NCBI GenBank assembly: GCA_029555965.1
Contig: JAKQHY010000007.1
Span: 1-50,686, forward strand
Length of the DNA stretch: 50,686 bases
DNA from: Chloroflexota bacterium
GTDB taxonomy: Bacteria > Chloroflexota > Anaerolineae > B4-G1 > SLSP01
Direction: 5' to 3'
Part shown: in pieces, positions 32,232-40,840 of the stretch
How the letters are laid out: every line of letters begins with the position of its first letter
How positions within the stretch are numbered: position 1 is the stretch's first letter
Position numbers and translations under genes: made by a program
Notes under the pieces: generated by a model
Told to the model about the DNA's origin: nothing
Databases searched by the model: none
Seen by the model: only the letters and a program-made list of their open reading frames with translations

Positions 32232-33194
32232 CTACAAGTCCCCAACGGGTTTAATGGATGAAACGGAAAGAGCGGTTTGTTCCAAAAGCGCAATCAGTCG
32301 GTCAAGGTCGTCGCAGTTGGTCATCTCTGCGCGCAGATGACGGGGTAGTCCGGCGCGGCGCAGATATTCGCTCAAGTGTTTTCGAAAGCAAACGAGGCCG
32401 TGATAGGCGCCTGCCTCATCCACCATGTCTCGCAAATGGCGCAGCATTACAGAGACGCGCTCGGCGAGCGGCACAGCATCACGGTCACGAAGTCCGAAAA
32501 TCCACGGATTGCCGACCGCTGCCCGCCCGATCATCACGCCGTCACAACCGGTGTGCGCCTGGATACGGGCAATATCGGCAACGCAGCGCACATCTCCGCT
32601 GGCCAGCACGGGAACGGAGACGGCTTGCTTGACCTCCGCGATGGCGTCCCAATCGGCCTCGCCCAGGTAGAATTGGTCGGCGGTACGCCCGTGAACGGCA
32701 ATCAACGCCGCGCCATTTTCTTCCATCGCGCGGGCGACCTCCAGATAGTTGCGCGAAGCGGCATCCCATCCCAGGCGGATTTTGGCCGTGACGGGCAACG
32801 GGACGGCGCGCGTGAGACGTGCAAAAATCCGCCCAATCTGCGCCGGGTCTTTCAGCAACGCCGCGCCATAGCCCTTCTTGGTGACTTTCGGCTCCGGGCA
32901 GCCCAGGTTCACATCCAACACATCAGCCCCGGCCGCCACCACCACTTGAGCGGCGGCAAGCAGAGTATCCACCTCGCCGCCGAAAAGTTGGCAAACCAAC
33001 GGGCGCTCGTCAGCGTGAAAGGCCAACATTTCATGCGTGCGTTGGGAGCCGTAGAGAATCCCCTGCGCCGACAGCAGGCCAGTATAAACCAGGGCTGCGC
33101 CAAATTCCCGACAGAGGCGGCGGAAAGGCCAGTCGTTATACCCGGACAGAGGCGCCAGGATCAGGTTCCCATAAACCGGCAGGTCACGAATCAT
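32232..33194 (-). CDS. tRNA-dihydrouridine synthase (Dus family)
   Basis: A 320-residue FMN-dependent enzyme that reduces uridine in the tRNA D loop. The opening LILAPLSGYND (11-21) matches the FMN-binding MAG-type motif, the catalytic Cys is C99 in NLGCPEPKVTKKGYGAALLK, followed by AKIRLGW and VHGRTA and the phosphate-binding GVMIGRAAVGNPW. The ATG at 33194 (MIRDLPVYG) matches the usual family start; a GTG eight codons earlier is open too, and neither has a clear ribosome site. DusB-like by its KVTKKG and GRAAxGNPW form. Confidence 0.85.
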   Translation of the reverse strand: MIRDLPVYGNLILAPLSGYNDWPFRRLCREFGAALVYTGLLSAQGILYGSQRTHEMLAFHADERPLVCQLFGGEVDTLLAAAQVVVAAGADVLDVNLGCPEPKVTKKGYGAALLKDPAQIGRIFARLTRAVPLPVTAKIRLGWDAASRNYLEVARAMEENGAALIAVHGRTADQFYLGEADWDAIAEVKQAVSVPVLASGDVRCVADIARIQAHTGCDGVMIGRAAVGNPWIFGLRDRDAVPLAERVSVMLRHLRDMVDEAGAYHGLVCFRKHLSEYLRRAGLPRHLRAEMTNCDDLDRLIALLEQTALSVSSIKPVGDL

Positions 33195-33244
33195 GAAAGT
33201 TGTTTCAGCTATGTTCACTCGTTGTTGTCAGAAACCATAATTTC

Positions 33245-33250
33245 ATTATA
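33245..33250 (-). promoter_or_regulatory. -10 element candidate for the Dus gene
   Basis: A perfect TATAAT on the minus strand, about 50 bp upstream of the Dus start. The place for a -35 box is inside the AGTAAGG array, so recognition by a conventional -35 is doubtful. Confidence 0.35.
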
Positions 33251-33370
33251 GTAAGGAGTAGAGAGTAAGGAGTAGGGAGTAAGAAGTGGGGAGCAAGACA
33301 CAACACCCCCTCATTGCGCATGACTCATTACTCATTACAAATTTCCAGTTTCCCATTTCCCCATATCACA
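33250..33370. repeat. period-7 arrays with several words between divergent genes
   Basis: Seven heptamers in phase (AGTAAGG, AGTAGAG, AGTAAGG, AGTAGGG, AGTAAGA, AGTGGGG, AGCAAGA) are followed, after a 2-nt phase shift, by GACTCAT, TACTCAT, then TTCCAGT, TTCCCAT, TTCCCCA. The last units run up to the AAAGGAG ribosome site of the aminotransferase. Confidence 0.75.
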
Positions 33371-33380
33371 AAAGGAGACC

Positions 33381-34550
33381 ATGATGATTCCCTTGTCCCA
33401 ACGGGCGCTTGCCATTGCCCCATCCCTGACCTTTGCGATAGATTCACGCGCTAAAGAACTGACAGCTCAAGGCGTTGCAGTGTGTAACTTCGGTGTCGGG
33501 GAGCCGGACTTCGACACGCCGCGCCACATCCGCGAGGCAGCCAAAGCCGCGCTGGATCGCGGCCTAACTAAGTACACGCCGCCCCCCGGTCTGCCCCGGC
33601 TGCGCGAGCTGGTCGCACAAAAGCTGGCGCGCGAAAATGCGCTGGCCTACTCCCCCGCTCAGGTGATGATCACCGTCGGCGGCAAGCAAGGGTTGTTCAA
33701 TGTGCTGATGGCTCTGATCAACCCCGGTGACGAGGCGTTGATCCCCATTCCGTACTGGGTCACATACCCAGAAATCGTCAAAATGGCGCACGGGGCGCCG
33801 GTTTTCCTCCCCACCACGGAAGCCACGGGATTCAAAATCACGCCGGAGCAACTGAGCGCCGCCATTACGCCGCGCACTCGTCTGTTAATCCTCAACTCGC
33901 CCTCGAACCCAACCGGCGCGGTGTATACGCGCCAAGAGTTGAGCGCCCTGGCCGAAGTGCTGGTTGAGCACAGGTTAGCCGTTATCGCTGACGAGATCTA
34001 TGAGAAGTTGGTCTACGATGGTGTGGAACATGTTAGTATTGGCAGTTTAGGGGAGGAAATTTTCAACCTTACCGTGACCTGCAACGGATTCAGCAAGGCG
34101 TATGCGGCCACCGGTTGGCGTCTGGGCTATGTGGCAGGGCCACAGGCGCTCATCAAAGCGGCCACCAATATTCAATCACACGTCACATCATGCGTTAACA
34201 GTTTCGCGCAATATGGCGCGATTGCCGCATTAGAAGGACCGCAAGATGAAATCGAGACGATGCGCCAGGCCTTCGAGCGCCGCCGCGATGTGTTGCTCGC
34301 CCGTCTCCGGGAGATTCCCGGCCTACAGGTCGCACAGCCGGATGGCGCGTTCTACATTTTCCCCGGCATCGCCGCCACCGGCCTGGACTCGATGACGTTC
34401 TGTCAACGATTGCTGGAACAGGAATATGTGGCCCTGGTGCCGGGCATCGGCTTTGGCGCCGACGCCAACGTGCGTATTTCTTACGCTACGGATATAGAAA
34501 CGATTGAAAAGGGCGTCAATGGATTATCCCGATTTATGGCGACGCTGTAA
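33381..34550 (+). CDS. PLP-dependent class I aminotransferase (aspartate aminotransferase-like)
   Basis: A 389-residue fold-type I aminotransferase. The PLP Lys is K239 in NGFSKAYAATGWRLGY, with N176-P-T-G (SPSNPTGA), D204 in VIADEIYEKL and the N-terminal NFGVGEPDFDTP, all as in the AspC/class Ib aspartate aminotransferase group. AAAAGGAGA precedes the ATG; a second ATG one codon later is possible. Convergent with the cyclase gene, separated by a repeat array. Likely amino donors Asp or Glu, but related class Ib enzymes also use aromatic or prephenate substrates. Confidence 0.9.
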   Translation: MMIPLSQRALAIAPSLTFAIDSRAKELTAQGVAVCNFGVGEPDFDTPRHIREAAKAALDRGLTKYTPPPGLPRLRELVAQKLARENALAYSPAQVMITVGGKQGLFNVLMALINPGDEALIPIPYWVTYPEIVKMAHGAPVFLPTTEATGFKITPEQLSAAITPRTRLLILNSPSNPTGAVYTRQELSALAEVLVEHRLAVIADEIYEKLVYDGVEHVSIGSLGEEIFNLTVTCNGFSKAYAATGWRLGYVAGPQALIKAATNIQSHVTSCVNSFAQYGAIAALEGPQDEIETMRQAFERRRDVLLARLREIPGLQVAQPDGAFYIFPGIAATGLDSMTFCQRLLEQEYVALVPGIGFGADANVRISYATDIETIEKGVNGLSRFMATL

Positions 34551-34562
34551 AATTCGCGAACT

Positions 34563-34627
34563 ACGAAACGTGAAACGTGAGGTTTGCACATTCCAATCTT
34601 CATGTTTCACGTTTCACAGTTTCACGT
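34563..34627. repeat. period-7 inverted array (GTGAAAC/GTTTCAC) between convergent genes
   Basis: ACGAAAC, GTGAAAC, GTGAGGT, two spacer units, CTTCATG, TTTCACG, TTTCACA, GTTTCAC, all near one 7-nt phase. The halves pair and would make a bidirectional terminator hairpin. The same word occurs at 26156-26190. Confidence 0.8.
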
Positions 34628-34635
34628 CAAATCAT

Positions 34636-36204
34636 TCAAGCCCCTAAGGACTTCAGCTCCACCACTTCGTAGACAGATTCAGGGCATTGCTGCTGCCCTT
34701 TGAACTGCATTTGGGGTAATTCTTTGACAACGATCTGATCACGCAGTAGCTCGTAAGTGTTTCGGCAGATCAGGATTTTGTTGGATGGCGCCACTTCCTG
34801 TAACATATGCGCCTTGTTGACCGTGTGTCCCATCACCGTGAAGTTGACCATGTGCTGCGTACCCACATTCCCCACAATAGCATCCCCGGTGGCGATCCCA
34901 ATGCCAAACGAAATGCGCTGATACGAGGGAAACAATTCGTGAACTTTCTCCGTGCCCTCCAAGGTTTTCCAGGCTGCGCGCACGGCGCGCAATGCGTGAT
35001 CGGCCTGTGGCAACGGCGCATTGAAGAACGCCATCGCCTCGTCTCCCATAAACTTATCAAGGATGCCTTCTTCGCCGATCACCGCATCAGCAGCGATAGC
35101 GAGGTAGCTGTTGATGACCTCCAACAGAGCCTCCGGCTCATTTTGCGCACTGAAACGCGTGAACCCCCGCAAGTCGGCAAATAGGACGGTGACGACCTGC
35201 CGCTGCCCGCCAGGCCGCACGCTTTCCGGCTGCTGCAAAATACGCTCGACCACCGGGGGCGACACGTAATGCTCGAAGAGCTTGCGTAGTTCGCGCTTCT
35301 CATGCTCCCGGCGTTCCTCGATTTCGGCCAATAAACGGAAATTTTCAATAGCAATCGCCGCATAATCGCCCAACATGTGCAGTAGTTGTCGTTCGTGCTT
35401 GTTGATCGGCTCGCGATTGTATTTGTTACTCACGATAAGCGATCCGAGGGTTTTCTCGCCCACGGTCAACGAGGTTGTTGTCATCAGACCGGCGGTCATC
35501 GTATACAATGACTCGTCTTTATCGGGCGGGCCATAATCAGCGCCCTCGCGGCGGCGGCGCATCTGCATCTTAGGGATGCCTTCCGTTTCAATGAGGATGA
35601 GTTGCCCATCAATTGCGCCAGTCAGGTATAAAGCCGCATCCACGATGCGCTCCATCAGTTTTTCGCGCTCGCGCAGTGTCGTCACGGCCTTGCTGACGCG
35701 ATAAAGTGTGTTTAGTTCCTGCACCTGCCGCGCCGATTCCTCACTGATTTCCTGAAGCTGGACATGAGTATATTTGAGCTGCGTCAACAGCCCGTCCCGC
35801 TCTATCCGCAGTTGGTCAGCATCCAGAATCTCCCGCATCACCGTCTGAAGTCTTTCCACCCGAAAAGGTTTGAGGATGCAGTGACGAACGCCCAGGTCAA
35901 ACACCTCAACATCCAACAGACGGTTGCCCCAGGCGGTCGTCAGAATCACCGGGGCCAGAGTGCCCTGGAGGCGCAACGCGCGCAAGAATTCCAGGCCGGC
36001 CATGTCCGGCGGCTCGTAATCGGCGACAATGAGTGTGGGGCGCTGCTCTTCAGCCAGGCTCAAAGCAGTGCGGGCATCCTCGGCCAGAAGCGCCTGGTAC
36101 CCCACCGGCTCCAAAACCGCGCGCCGGACATACTCCCGCACTTCACGGTTCTCATCCACGACAAGGACAGTGGTGGGTTGAAGATTGGCCTCGGTTGAGA
36201 TCAA
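34636..36204 (-). CDS. receiver-GAF-class III nucleotide cyclase
   Basis: A 522-residue signalling protein. A response-regulator receiver (about 10-125; phosphoacceptor D62 in VADYEPPDM, Lys in ILKPF) is followed by a coiled segment, a GAF domain (about 165-290) and a class III adenylate/guanylate cyclase domain (about 320-460). Metal Asp residues are D344 (FADLRGF) and D388 (KFMGDE), with adenine-type K384 and T456. The transition-state Asn463 is present but the Arg expected four residues later is Met467, so catalysis may be weak. Start is uncertain: TTG at 36204 with GTGGGAG upstream is preferred over a GTG at 36219. It follows the GH13 gene by 46 bp. Confidence 0.75.
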   Translation of the reverse strand: MISTEANLQPTTVLVVDENREVREYVRRAVLEPVGYQALLAEDARTALSLAEEQRPTLIVADYEPPDMAGLEFLRALRLQGTLAPVILTTAWGNRLLDVEVFDLGVRHCILKPFRVERLQTVMREILDADQLRIERDGLLTQLKYTHVQLQEISEESARQVQELNTLYRVSKAVTTLREREKLMERIVDAALYLTGAIDGQLILIETEGIPKMQMRRRREGADYGPPDKDESLYTMTAGLMTTTSLTVGEKTLGSLIVSNKYNREPINKHERQLLHMLGDYAAIAIENFRLLAEIEERREHEKRELRKLFEHYVSPPVVERILQQPESVRPGGQRQVVTVLFADLRGFTRFSAQNEPEALLEVINSYLAIAADAVIGEEGILDKFMGDEAMAFFNAPLPQADHALRAVRAAWKTLEGTEKVHELFPSYQRISFGIGIATGDAIVGNVGTQHMVNFTVMGHTVNKAHMLQEVAPSNKILICRNTYELLRDQIVVKELPQMQFKGQQQCPESVYEVVELKSLGA

Positions 36205-36250
36205 AATAGTCGCTCCCACATTGTTTTTTTCAGTGGCGCGCCTTGCCCAT

Positions 36251-39200
36251 TCATTCGCGGGCCGAGAACGCCTCCAACAGTTTCGCCACCTGATAGTCTG
36301 ATTCCGCCTCAGCGGCCAGCAGCGCACGAACAATCTGGTAGAAAGCCGCCAAGCGAGTCGCCGCCCCCTCCCCCAACGCCAACGATTCGAGTGTGTAAAC
36401 TAACATCAGCCACCAGAGCCAATGCTCAAAGGCTTCTTTGTTAAACCACAGGATACCCCGATGGCGATTAATGCCCAGATAGGTCTGAACTTCAGGCTGC
36501 TGTAGCGCGGTGTGGAGCAAATGGTAGGCCTGCGCCTCACGGGGCGCGTTCTCGGCGGGCAGCCAGCGCCGATAGCCCAACAACGCCTTAAGCAACGCCA
36601 CAGAACGTCCCACCTGCCCATCATCCAGCCCCATCTCCCGCAGAGCGTTGCCAATCAGTTTTCCAAGCAACCATTCGTCCAGCCAACTGCGGCTGATTTC
36701 GGCGTAAGGGTCTGCACTCACCATCCTGCCCAAATCACGGGTAAACAACCAGCTTAAAGCGATGCCCCAACGCCCCCTATCGTCAGGCGGCATCCCCCGC
36801 AATACGTAGGCGACGGCGTCGGCGCACACCGGATGCTCCGCCGCCAACAGCGGCAGTGATTGCGATAACGTCAGGAGTTGCATCAACATGACGCGCACCT
36901 CGCGCGCGATGGGCGCGACATCGTCCGGCGTAGCGTCCTTCCCGGTCGCCGTGTGCGCCACAGCCGCCAGCAAATCACCCATCTTCTGCTCGACCTGAGT
37001 AAGCACATCGGCCTCTCCCTCGGCAGACTCGGCGGCAACAGGCAGCGCAGATAGTTCCCGCCCCCGTTCTCCCGCCAACCAGTGGAAGGCCGGCGCGCTC
37101 ACCAACATACGGAACGGAGCGTGTACCGGTTCAAGGAACAGTTCTTTGAGAGCCTCCTCCACGTCGGGCACGCCCCGCCCGTTGAGATAAGTGGTCAGTT
37201 GGGCATATTGACGCCAAACGTTGTCACGAATCTCGCGGAAGTCTATGAAGACATGCACCTGGTAGGCGTGCAGCTCAGCGTACAACCCGCTTGCATACAC
37301 GGCAGCCGCATTGCGGATGTATTCCAGGCCCGACACTGCGTCCCGGAAGACCAGGAAGGTCTCACTGTCCGCTGGGATGCTAAGGCCATCCGCCAGGGTG
37401 CGCTGCACCAGGGACTTCTCGCCGGCGCCGCCCTTGGCCGCAAACGCTGCCGAGATGCGCACGTAGCCACGCGTCTCGGCGTAGCGGTTGTGGTAGATCA
37501 CCAGCGCGCGCTCCCCACCCATACGGTTGGAGTAAGCGAAGACATTTTCGTCCACGTGTCCTTCGGGAGTGTAGAAATCGTAGAGCAGGAAATTCTCCAC
37601 TTCAGCAAACAGGTATCGCTTGTGCAGGATGGGGAAAATCTGCTTTTCGTGGCGCTCCACCAGGGATACGTCGGGCGTCTCGTCCCAATAGGCCCGCCGG
37701 TATTCCATGCCGTACTTCTCAGTGTAGCCCTCCACCTGCCCGTGGCCGAACATCGGCAAACCGGGCATGGTAGACATCAACGTGCAAATGCCAAAGTATT
37801 TGTCACCCTTGCCGTATTGATCCACCGCGGTGCGTTCGTCGGGGTTGTTCATAAAGTTGACATACCGCTTGAGAATTTGCGGATCGAATTCCAGCGTGTT
37901 TTTGATCACCTGGCGGTACTCGGCGTTCTTCTCGTCGCGCAGCATATTCATGAACGCGCTGTTGTAGACCCGGTGCATCCCCAAGGTGCGGACGAAATAG
38001 CCCTCCATCAGCCAGAACGCCTCGGCGAGCAGGAGCGTGTCGGGCAATTCCGCCGCGACGCGATCGACCACTTCGCGCCAGAACTCCTCCGGCATCGCCC
38101 CATCAAAGGCGGCTTTGGTCATGCCGAAGTCCGCGCGGGAGGGGATGTCGCCGCCGGTCCCCGGCTCCGGGAACCAGAGCCGCTGGTAATGGCGTTTCGT
38201 CAACGTCATCGCCGCGTCAAAGCGGATGATGGGGGAACGGCGCGCGACCTGTAGGATGGTCTGAATGACAGCCTCGCGCACTTCAGGGTTGAGGTAGTTG
38301 AGCTGCGCGGTGTCGTTCCAGGGCATACTCGTGCCGTCGTTGCCGTGGTAGATGTAACGCGCGTCGCCTGTCCAGTGATCCAACCGCTTGAAGGTCACGG
38401 CGGCGTCGTTGCGGGAATAATAGTGGTCTTCCAGATAAATCCCCACCCGCCCGTCGCGCGAGAGGTCTTCACTGTTGTAGGAGTACGTCGGGAACGGCGG
38501 ATAGGGCAGGCTGACGAACCAATCGGGGTGCTCGATGACCCAGCGGGCGTCAATGCCCACGTGGTTGGGGACCATGTCCGTCGCCATGCGCACGCCGCGC
38601 TGCCAGGCGCGATGCTTGAGATTGTCGAAAGCCGCCTCGCCGCCCAGGTCGTCTGCCACACGGTACTCGTCAAGTGAATAGGCCGACGCCACCGCTTCCG
38701 GGTTGCCCATGATCTGCTTGATGCGCCGGGAAGCCTCGCTGCGTTGCCACACACCGATCAACCACAGGCCGGTGATGCCCCAGGCCCCTAGCTTATCCAG
38801 TTCGCGGTCGGGCACTTGATCGAGCGTGGTAATCGTGCGTTTATACTCTTTGGACAGTTGATCCAGCCAGACGTAGACGTTCTTGGCGATGAGCACGACG
38901 CGCGGCATCCAGGCGCTGTCCGGGCTGAAGTTTTCCGGCTCCGCGACCATCCCGCCGAATTCGTAGACCTGCGCCGGCCCCGGCCCGAAGCCAAAGAAGA
39001 CCTTTTCCTCTTCGGCCAGGAAATCCAGGCTGCTCAAAAGTCGGTAAAGGTACTCCCCCAGGAACTCCCCCCAAAAGCTGCGGATGTAGTCAAGCTGCCC
39101 CTCTAATGAGTGTGGGGAGGCCAGCGCGGGCGCGCGCAGCATATCAATGAGGTTCTGACCTTTAGCGCCAAAGCGCGGCTGTGTGTCAAAGAACTGATAG

Positions 39201-39766
39201 GTCAGCCGCATAATCGGTTCGTAGGCGGTCTCGCGTTCCAGCCGGGCGTCCTCAAACAACTCGACGAAAGGATCAAAAGCGGGGTTGAGGTTTGCCAGCC
39301 ACAGCAGAAGCATTTCTTCGAGAATCACTTCCCGATGCGGGGTGCCATGCGTGACGCCGTTCAGGTAGTCTTCCAGGGGCATTGTTCCCCGATGCACAGC
39401 CACCGGCGGGAACTCGTCGGCAAAGGTCGCCAGCGCGGCGTTGAGTGCATCGCGCCCCAGGCGGTCTTCCATGTAGCGCAGCGCCTCTTCCATCACGCGG
39501 GGCGCGCGTGTCTCACGGTAGCGGGCAATGGCAACGTGGAGCAGTTCGTCAATCAAACCCATCGCGTTGATTTGCCCGGCTTTCACCGCCCGCTCCGGGA
39601 AGTTCACCACATCTCGCTTGTCGTTCATTTTCTGGGCGAAAACGCGCGCGGCGTGGAAATTGGCAAAGATCACATTGCCGTTAAAGGCGAACAAAGGATC
39701 GTCAAATTGATAGCGGGTGCGAGCATCGCGGGAAACGTGGAATTCTCTCAACGCGGATAAGGCCAT
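36251..39766 (-). CDS. very large GH13 alpha-amylase-superfamily protein
   Basis: A 1171-residue protein with no signal peptide. An ~330-residue helical N-terminal region of unknown type precedes the GH13 TIM barrel: region I DMVPNH (397-402), nucleophile D517 in IIRFDAAMT, acid/base E582 in LLLAEAFW and third acid D643 in FMNNPDE (usually NHD). A C-terminal beta domain and ~350 further helical residues follow. All three catalytic acids are present, so hydrolysis or transglycosylation of alpha-glucans is plausible, probably in the cytosol. GAGGAGG lies 5 bp before the ATG at 39766. The cyclase gene follows at 46 bp. Confidence 0.75.
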   Translation of the reverse strand: MALSALREFHVSRDARTRYQFDDPLFAFNGNVIFANFHAARVFAQKMNDKRDVVNFPERAVKAGQINAMGLIDELLHVAIARYRETRAPRVMEEALRYMEDRLGRDALNAALATFADEFPPVAVHRGTMPLEDYLNGVTHGTPHREVILEEMLLLWLANLNPAFDPFVELFEDARLERETAYEPIMRLTYQFFDTQPRFGAKGQNLIDMLRAPALASPHSLEGQLDYIRSFWGEFLGEYLYRLLSSLDFLAEEEKVFFGFGPGPAQVYEFGGMVAEPENFSPDSAWMPRVVLIAKNVYVWLDQLSKEYKRTITTLDQVPDRELDKLGAWGITGLWLIGVWQRSEASRRIKQIMGNPEAVASAYSLDEYRVADDLGGEAAFDNLKHRAWQRGVRMATDMVPNHVGIDARWVIEHPDWFVSLPYPPFPTYSYNSEDLSRDGRVGIYLEDHYYSRNDAAVTFKRLDHWTGDARYIYHGNDGTSMPWNDTAQLNYLNPEVREAVIQTILQVARRSPIIRFDAAMTLTKRHYQRLWFPEPGTGGDIPSRADFGMTKAAFDGAMPEEFWREVVDRVAAELPDTLLLAEAFWLMEGYFVRTLGMHRVYNSAFMNMLRDEKNAEYRQVIKNTLEFDPQILKRYVNFMNNPDERTAVDQYGKGDKYFGICTLMSTMPGLPMFGHGQVEGYTEKYGMEYRRAYWDETPDVSLVERHEKQIFPILHKRYLFAEVENFLLYDFYTPEGHVDENVFAYSNRMGGERALVIYHNRYAETRGYVRISAAFAAKGGAGEKSLVQRTLADGLSIPADSETFLVFRDAVSGLEYIRNAAAVYASGLYAELHAYQVHVFIDFREIRDNVWRQYAQLTTYLNGRGVPDVEEALKELFLEPVHAPFRMLVSAPAFHWLAGERGRELSALPVAAESAEGEADVLTQVEQKMGDLLAAVAHTATGKDATPDDVAPIAREVRVMLMQLLTLSQSLPLLAAEHPVCADAVAYVLRGMPPDDRGRWGIALSWLFTRDLGRMVSADPYAEISRSWLDEWLLGKLIGNALREMGLDDGQVGRSVALLKALLGYRRWLPAENAPREAQAYHLLHTALQQPEVQTYLGINRHRGILWFNKEAFEHWLWWLMLVYTLESLALGEGAATRLAAFYQIVRALLAAEAESDYQVAKLLEAFSARE

Positions 39767-39790
39767 GCGAACCTCCTCGAACATAGTCAA

Positions 39791-39816
39791 TGAACGGATT
39801 AAACGGATTGAAACAC
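39791..39816. repeat. short period-9 array (AACGGATT type)
   Basis: TGAACGGA, TTAAACGGA and TTGAAACAC in near 9-nt phase, upstream of the GH13 start. A partial, one-sided copy of the word seen at 1087 and 28792. Confidence 0.6.
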
Positions 39817-39845
39817 TCCGCTATCGCTGTGGGTAAAAAAGGGGG

Positions 39846-39876
39846 TGTCGGCGCGGACAAGGCGTCCGCGCCAACA
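39846..39876. terminator. GC-rich hairpin after the 35-residue peptide gene
   Basis: TGTCGGCGCGGAC (39846-39858) pairs with GTCCGCGCCAACA (39864-39876) with one mismatch. It lies 28 bp after the stop of the small minus-strand gene and shares the GGCGCGG core with the hairpin at 31066. Confidence 0.5.
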
Positions 39877-39904
39877 CGTGAGCTCCGGTCTTCTGGCTAT
39901 AAGA

Positions 39905-40012
39905 TTAATAAGGTTGAAATGCTGAAGCAATAACGCCCAAGATCATACTTGCCAACAAAATAATGGTAATCACTGTAAACACCACTTGCGCCGCACTTTT
40001 CTTCTTTCGCAT
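39905..40012 (-). CDS. 35-residue single-span membrane peptide, unknown
   Basis: A very short gene. The ATG at 40012 is preceded by CAGGAGG at good distance. The product has a basic N-terminus MRKKKSAAQ, one hydrophobic segment VVFTVITIILLASMILGVIA (10-29) and a short SAFQPY tail. This architecture, with Lys cluster inside and one helix, resembles short DUF4044-like or regulatory membrane peptides. It starts 21 bp after the stop of the L7/L12-repeat gene, so it is likely the last gene of that transcript. Confidence 0.65.
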   Translation of the reverse strand: MRKKKSAAQVVFTVITIILLASMILGVIASAFQPY

Positions 40013-40033
40013 CTTTGCCTCCTGATTCACTGC

Positions 40034-40735
40034 TTAACGACTAATTTCCAACTCATCTACGAAGTCTTTGGCCTCTTTCAGCCCCCAGTTGGTGACCTCG
40101 CGTACCACCTTAATGGCTTCAATCTTTTGCCGACGGGCCAACAAGTCCTGAACCCTGCCCAGCGCCTCCGCCGAAATCTCTCTCTGATGGACAGGGACAT
40201 TTGATAGATTTCCATACGGACGGCCAGCAGGCGACAGTCCACCGGCCACCTCTATCGCATCAACATAATCCTTGGCTTCCTTCAGCCCCCAATGAGTGAC
40301 TTCACGCACCCGCTTGATGGCCTCAATCTTTTCGTGACGCGCCAATAAATCCTGCACTTCGCCCAAAACTTGCGCCGGGATGTGCTCCTGGGACATAGAA
40401 GGACGCGGGCCAGTCGCAGGTGGCCTAGACATAGTCCCGGCGGGGACGGTCAAAGATTCGACGTAATCTTTGGCTTCCTTCAGCCCCCAATGGGTGACTT
40501 CACGCACCCGCTTGACGGCCTCTATTTTGCGCCCGGCCTCCATCAGCACCCGCACATCGTAGACTAACTCTGGCGGCAAATCTTCTCCGCGCGCAAACTG
40601 CGCCGGCGTCTCGGCGCTCAGCGGCGCTTCCATATCCTGATACCGGCTGGCGCCGGCCCGGCGCAACGCCAGGAACAGCGCCAATCCCACCAACAAAACG
40701 CCGATGCCGATGACCAGCATGACGGCTGGTTCCAT
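40034..40735 (-). CDS. membrane-anchored protein with three L7/L12 C-terminal-like domains
   Basis: A 233-residue protein. An N-terminal membrane segment (5-24) is followed by three copies of the ribosomal protein L7/L12 C-terminal signature, KIEAVKRVREVTHWGLKEAK (70-89), KIEAIKRVREVTHWGLKEAK (136-155) and KIEAIKVVREVTNWGLKEAK (204-223), each ending in DYV or DFV. In L7/L12 this domain recruits GTPase factors to the ribosome. No L7/L12 N-terminal dimer domain is present. GGAGGG precedes the ATG at 40735. The repeats are 85-100% identical in these blocks, pointing to recent duplication. Confidence 0.85.
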   Translation of the reverse strand: MEPAVMLVIGIGVLLVGLALFLALRRAGASRYQDMEAPLSAETPAQFARGEDLPPELVYDVRVLMEAGRKIEAVKRVREVTHWGLKEAKDYVESLTVPAGTMSRPPATGPRPSMSQEHIPAQVLGEVQDLLARHEKIEAIKRVREVTHWGLKEAKDYVDAIEVAGGLSPAGRPYGNLSNVPVHQREISAEALGRVQDLLARRQKIEAIKVVREVTNWGLKEAKDFVDELEISR

Positions 40736-40772
40736 CCTATCCCTCCGAGATCGATCAAAATCAATCGGCCTC

Positions 40773-40781
40773 ATTATAGCA
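40773..40781 (-). promoter_or_regulatory. extended -10 promoter candidate for the L7/L12-repeat gene
   Basis: TGCTATAAT on the minus strand, 38 bp upstream of the ATG. The TG extension compensates for the absence of a -35 at the right spacing. Confidence 0.5.
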
Positions 40782-40796
40782 CATTTAAACGAACAA

Positions 40797-40827
40797 CCGC
40801 CGCCGAAATTCAATACCTCGGCGGCGG
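40797..40827 (-). terminator. GC-rich hairpin after htpG
   Basis: CCGCCGCCGA (40797-40806) pairs perfectly with TCGGCGGCGG (40818-40827) around an 11-nt loop. On the minus strand it is followed by a weak T-rich tract (TTGTTCGTTT), consistent with a terminator for htpG just upstream of the L7/L12-repeat promoter. Confidence 0.55.
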
Positions 40828-40840
40828 GGGAGCGAGCGCA

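Noticed and set aside
37082-38254. 390-codon plus-strand ORF opposite the GH13 gene.
   Set aside because: No ribosome site or family motif, while the minus strand holds the GH13 catalytic residues.
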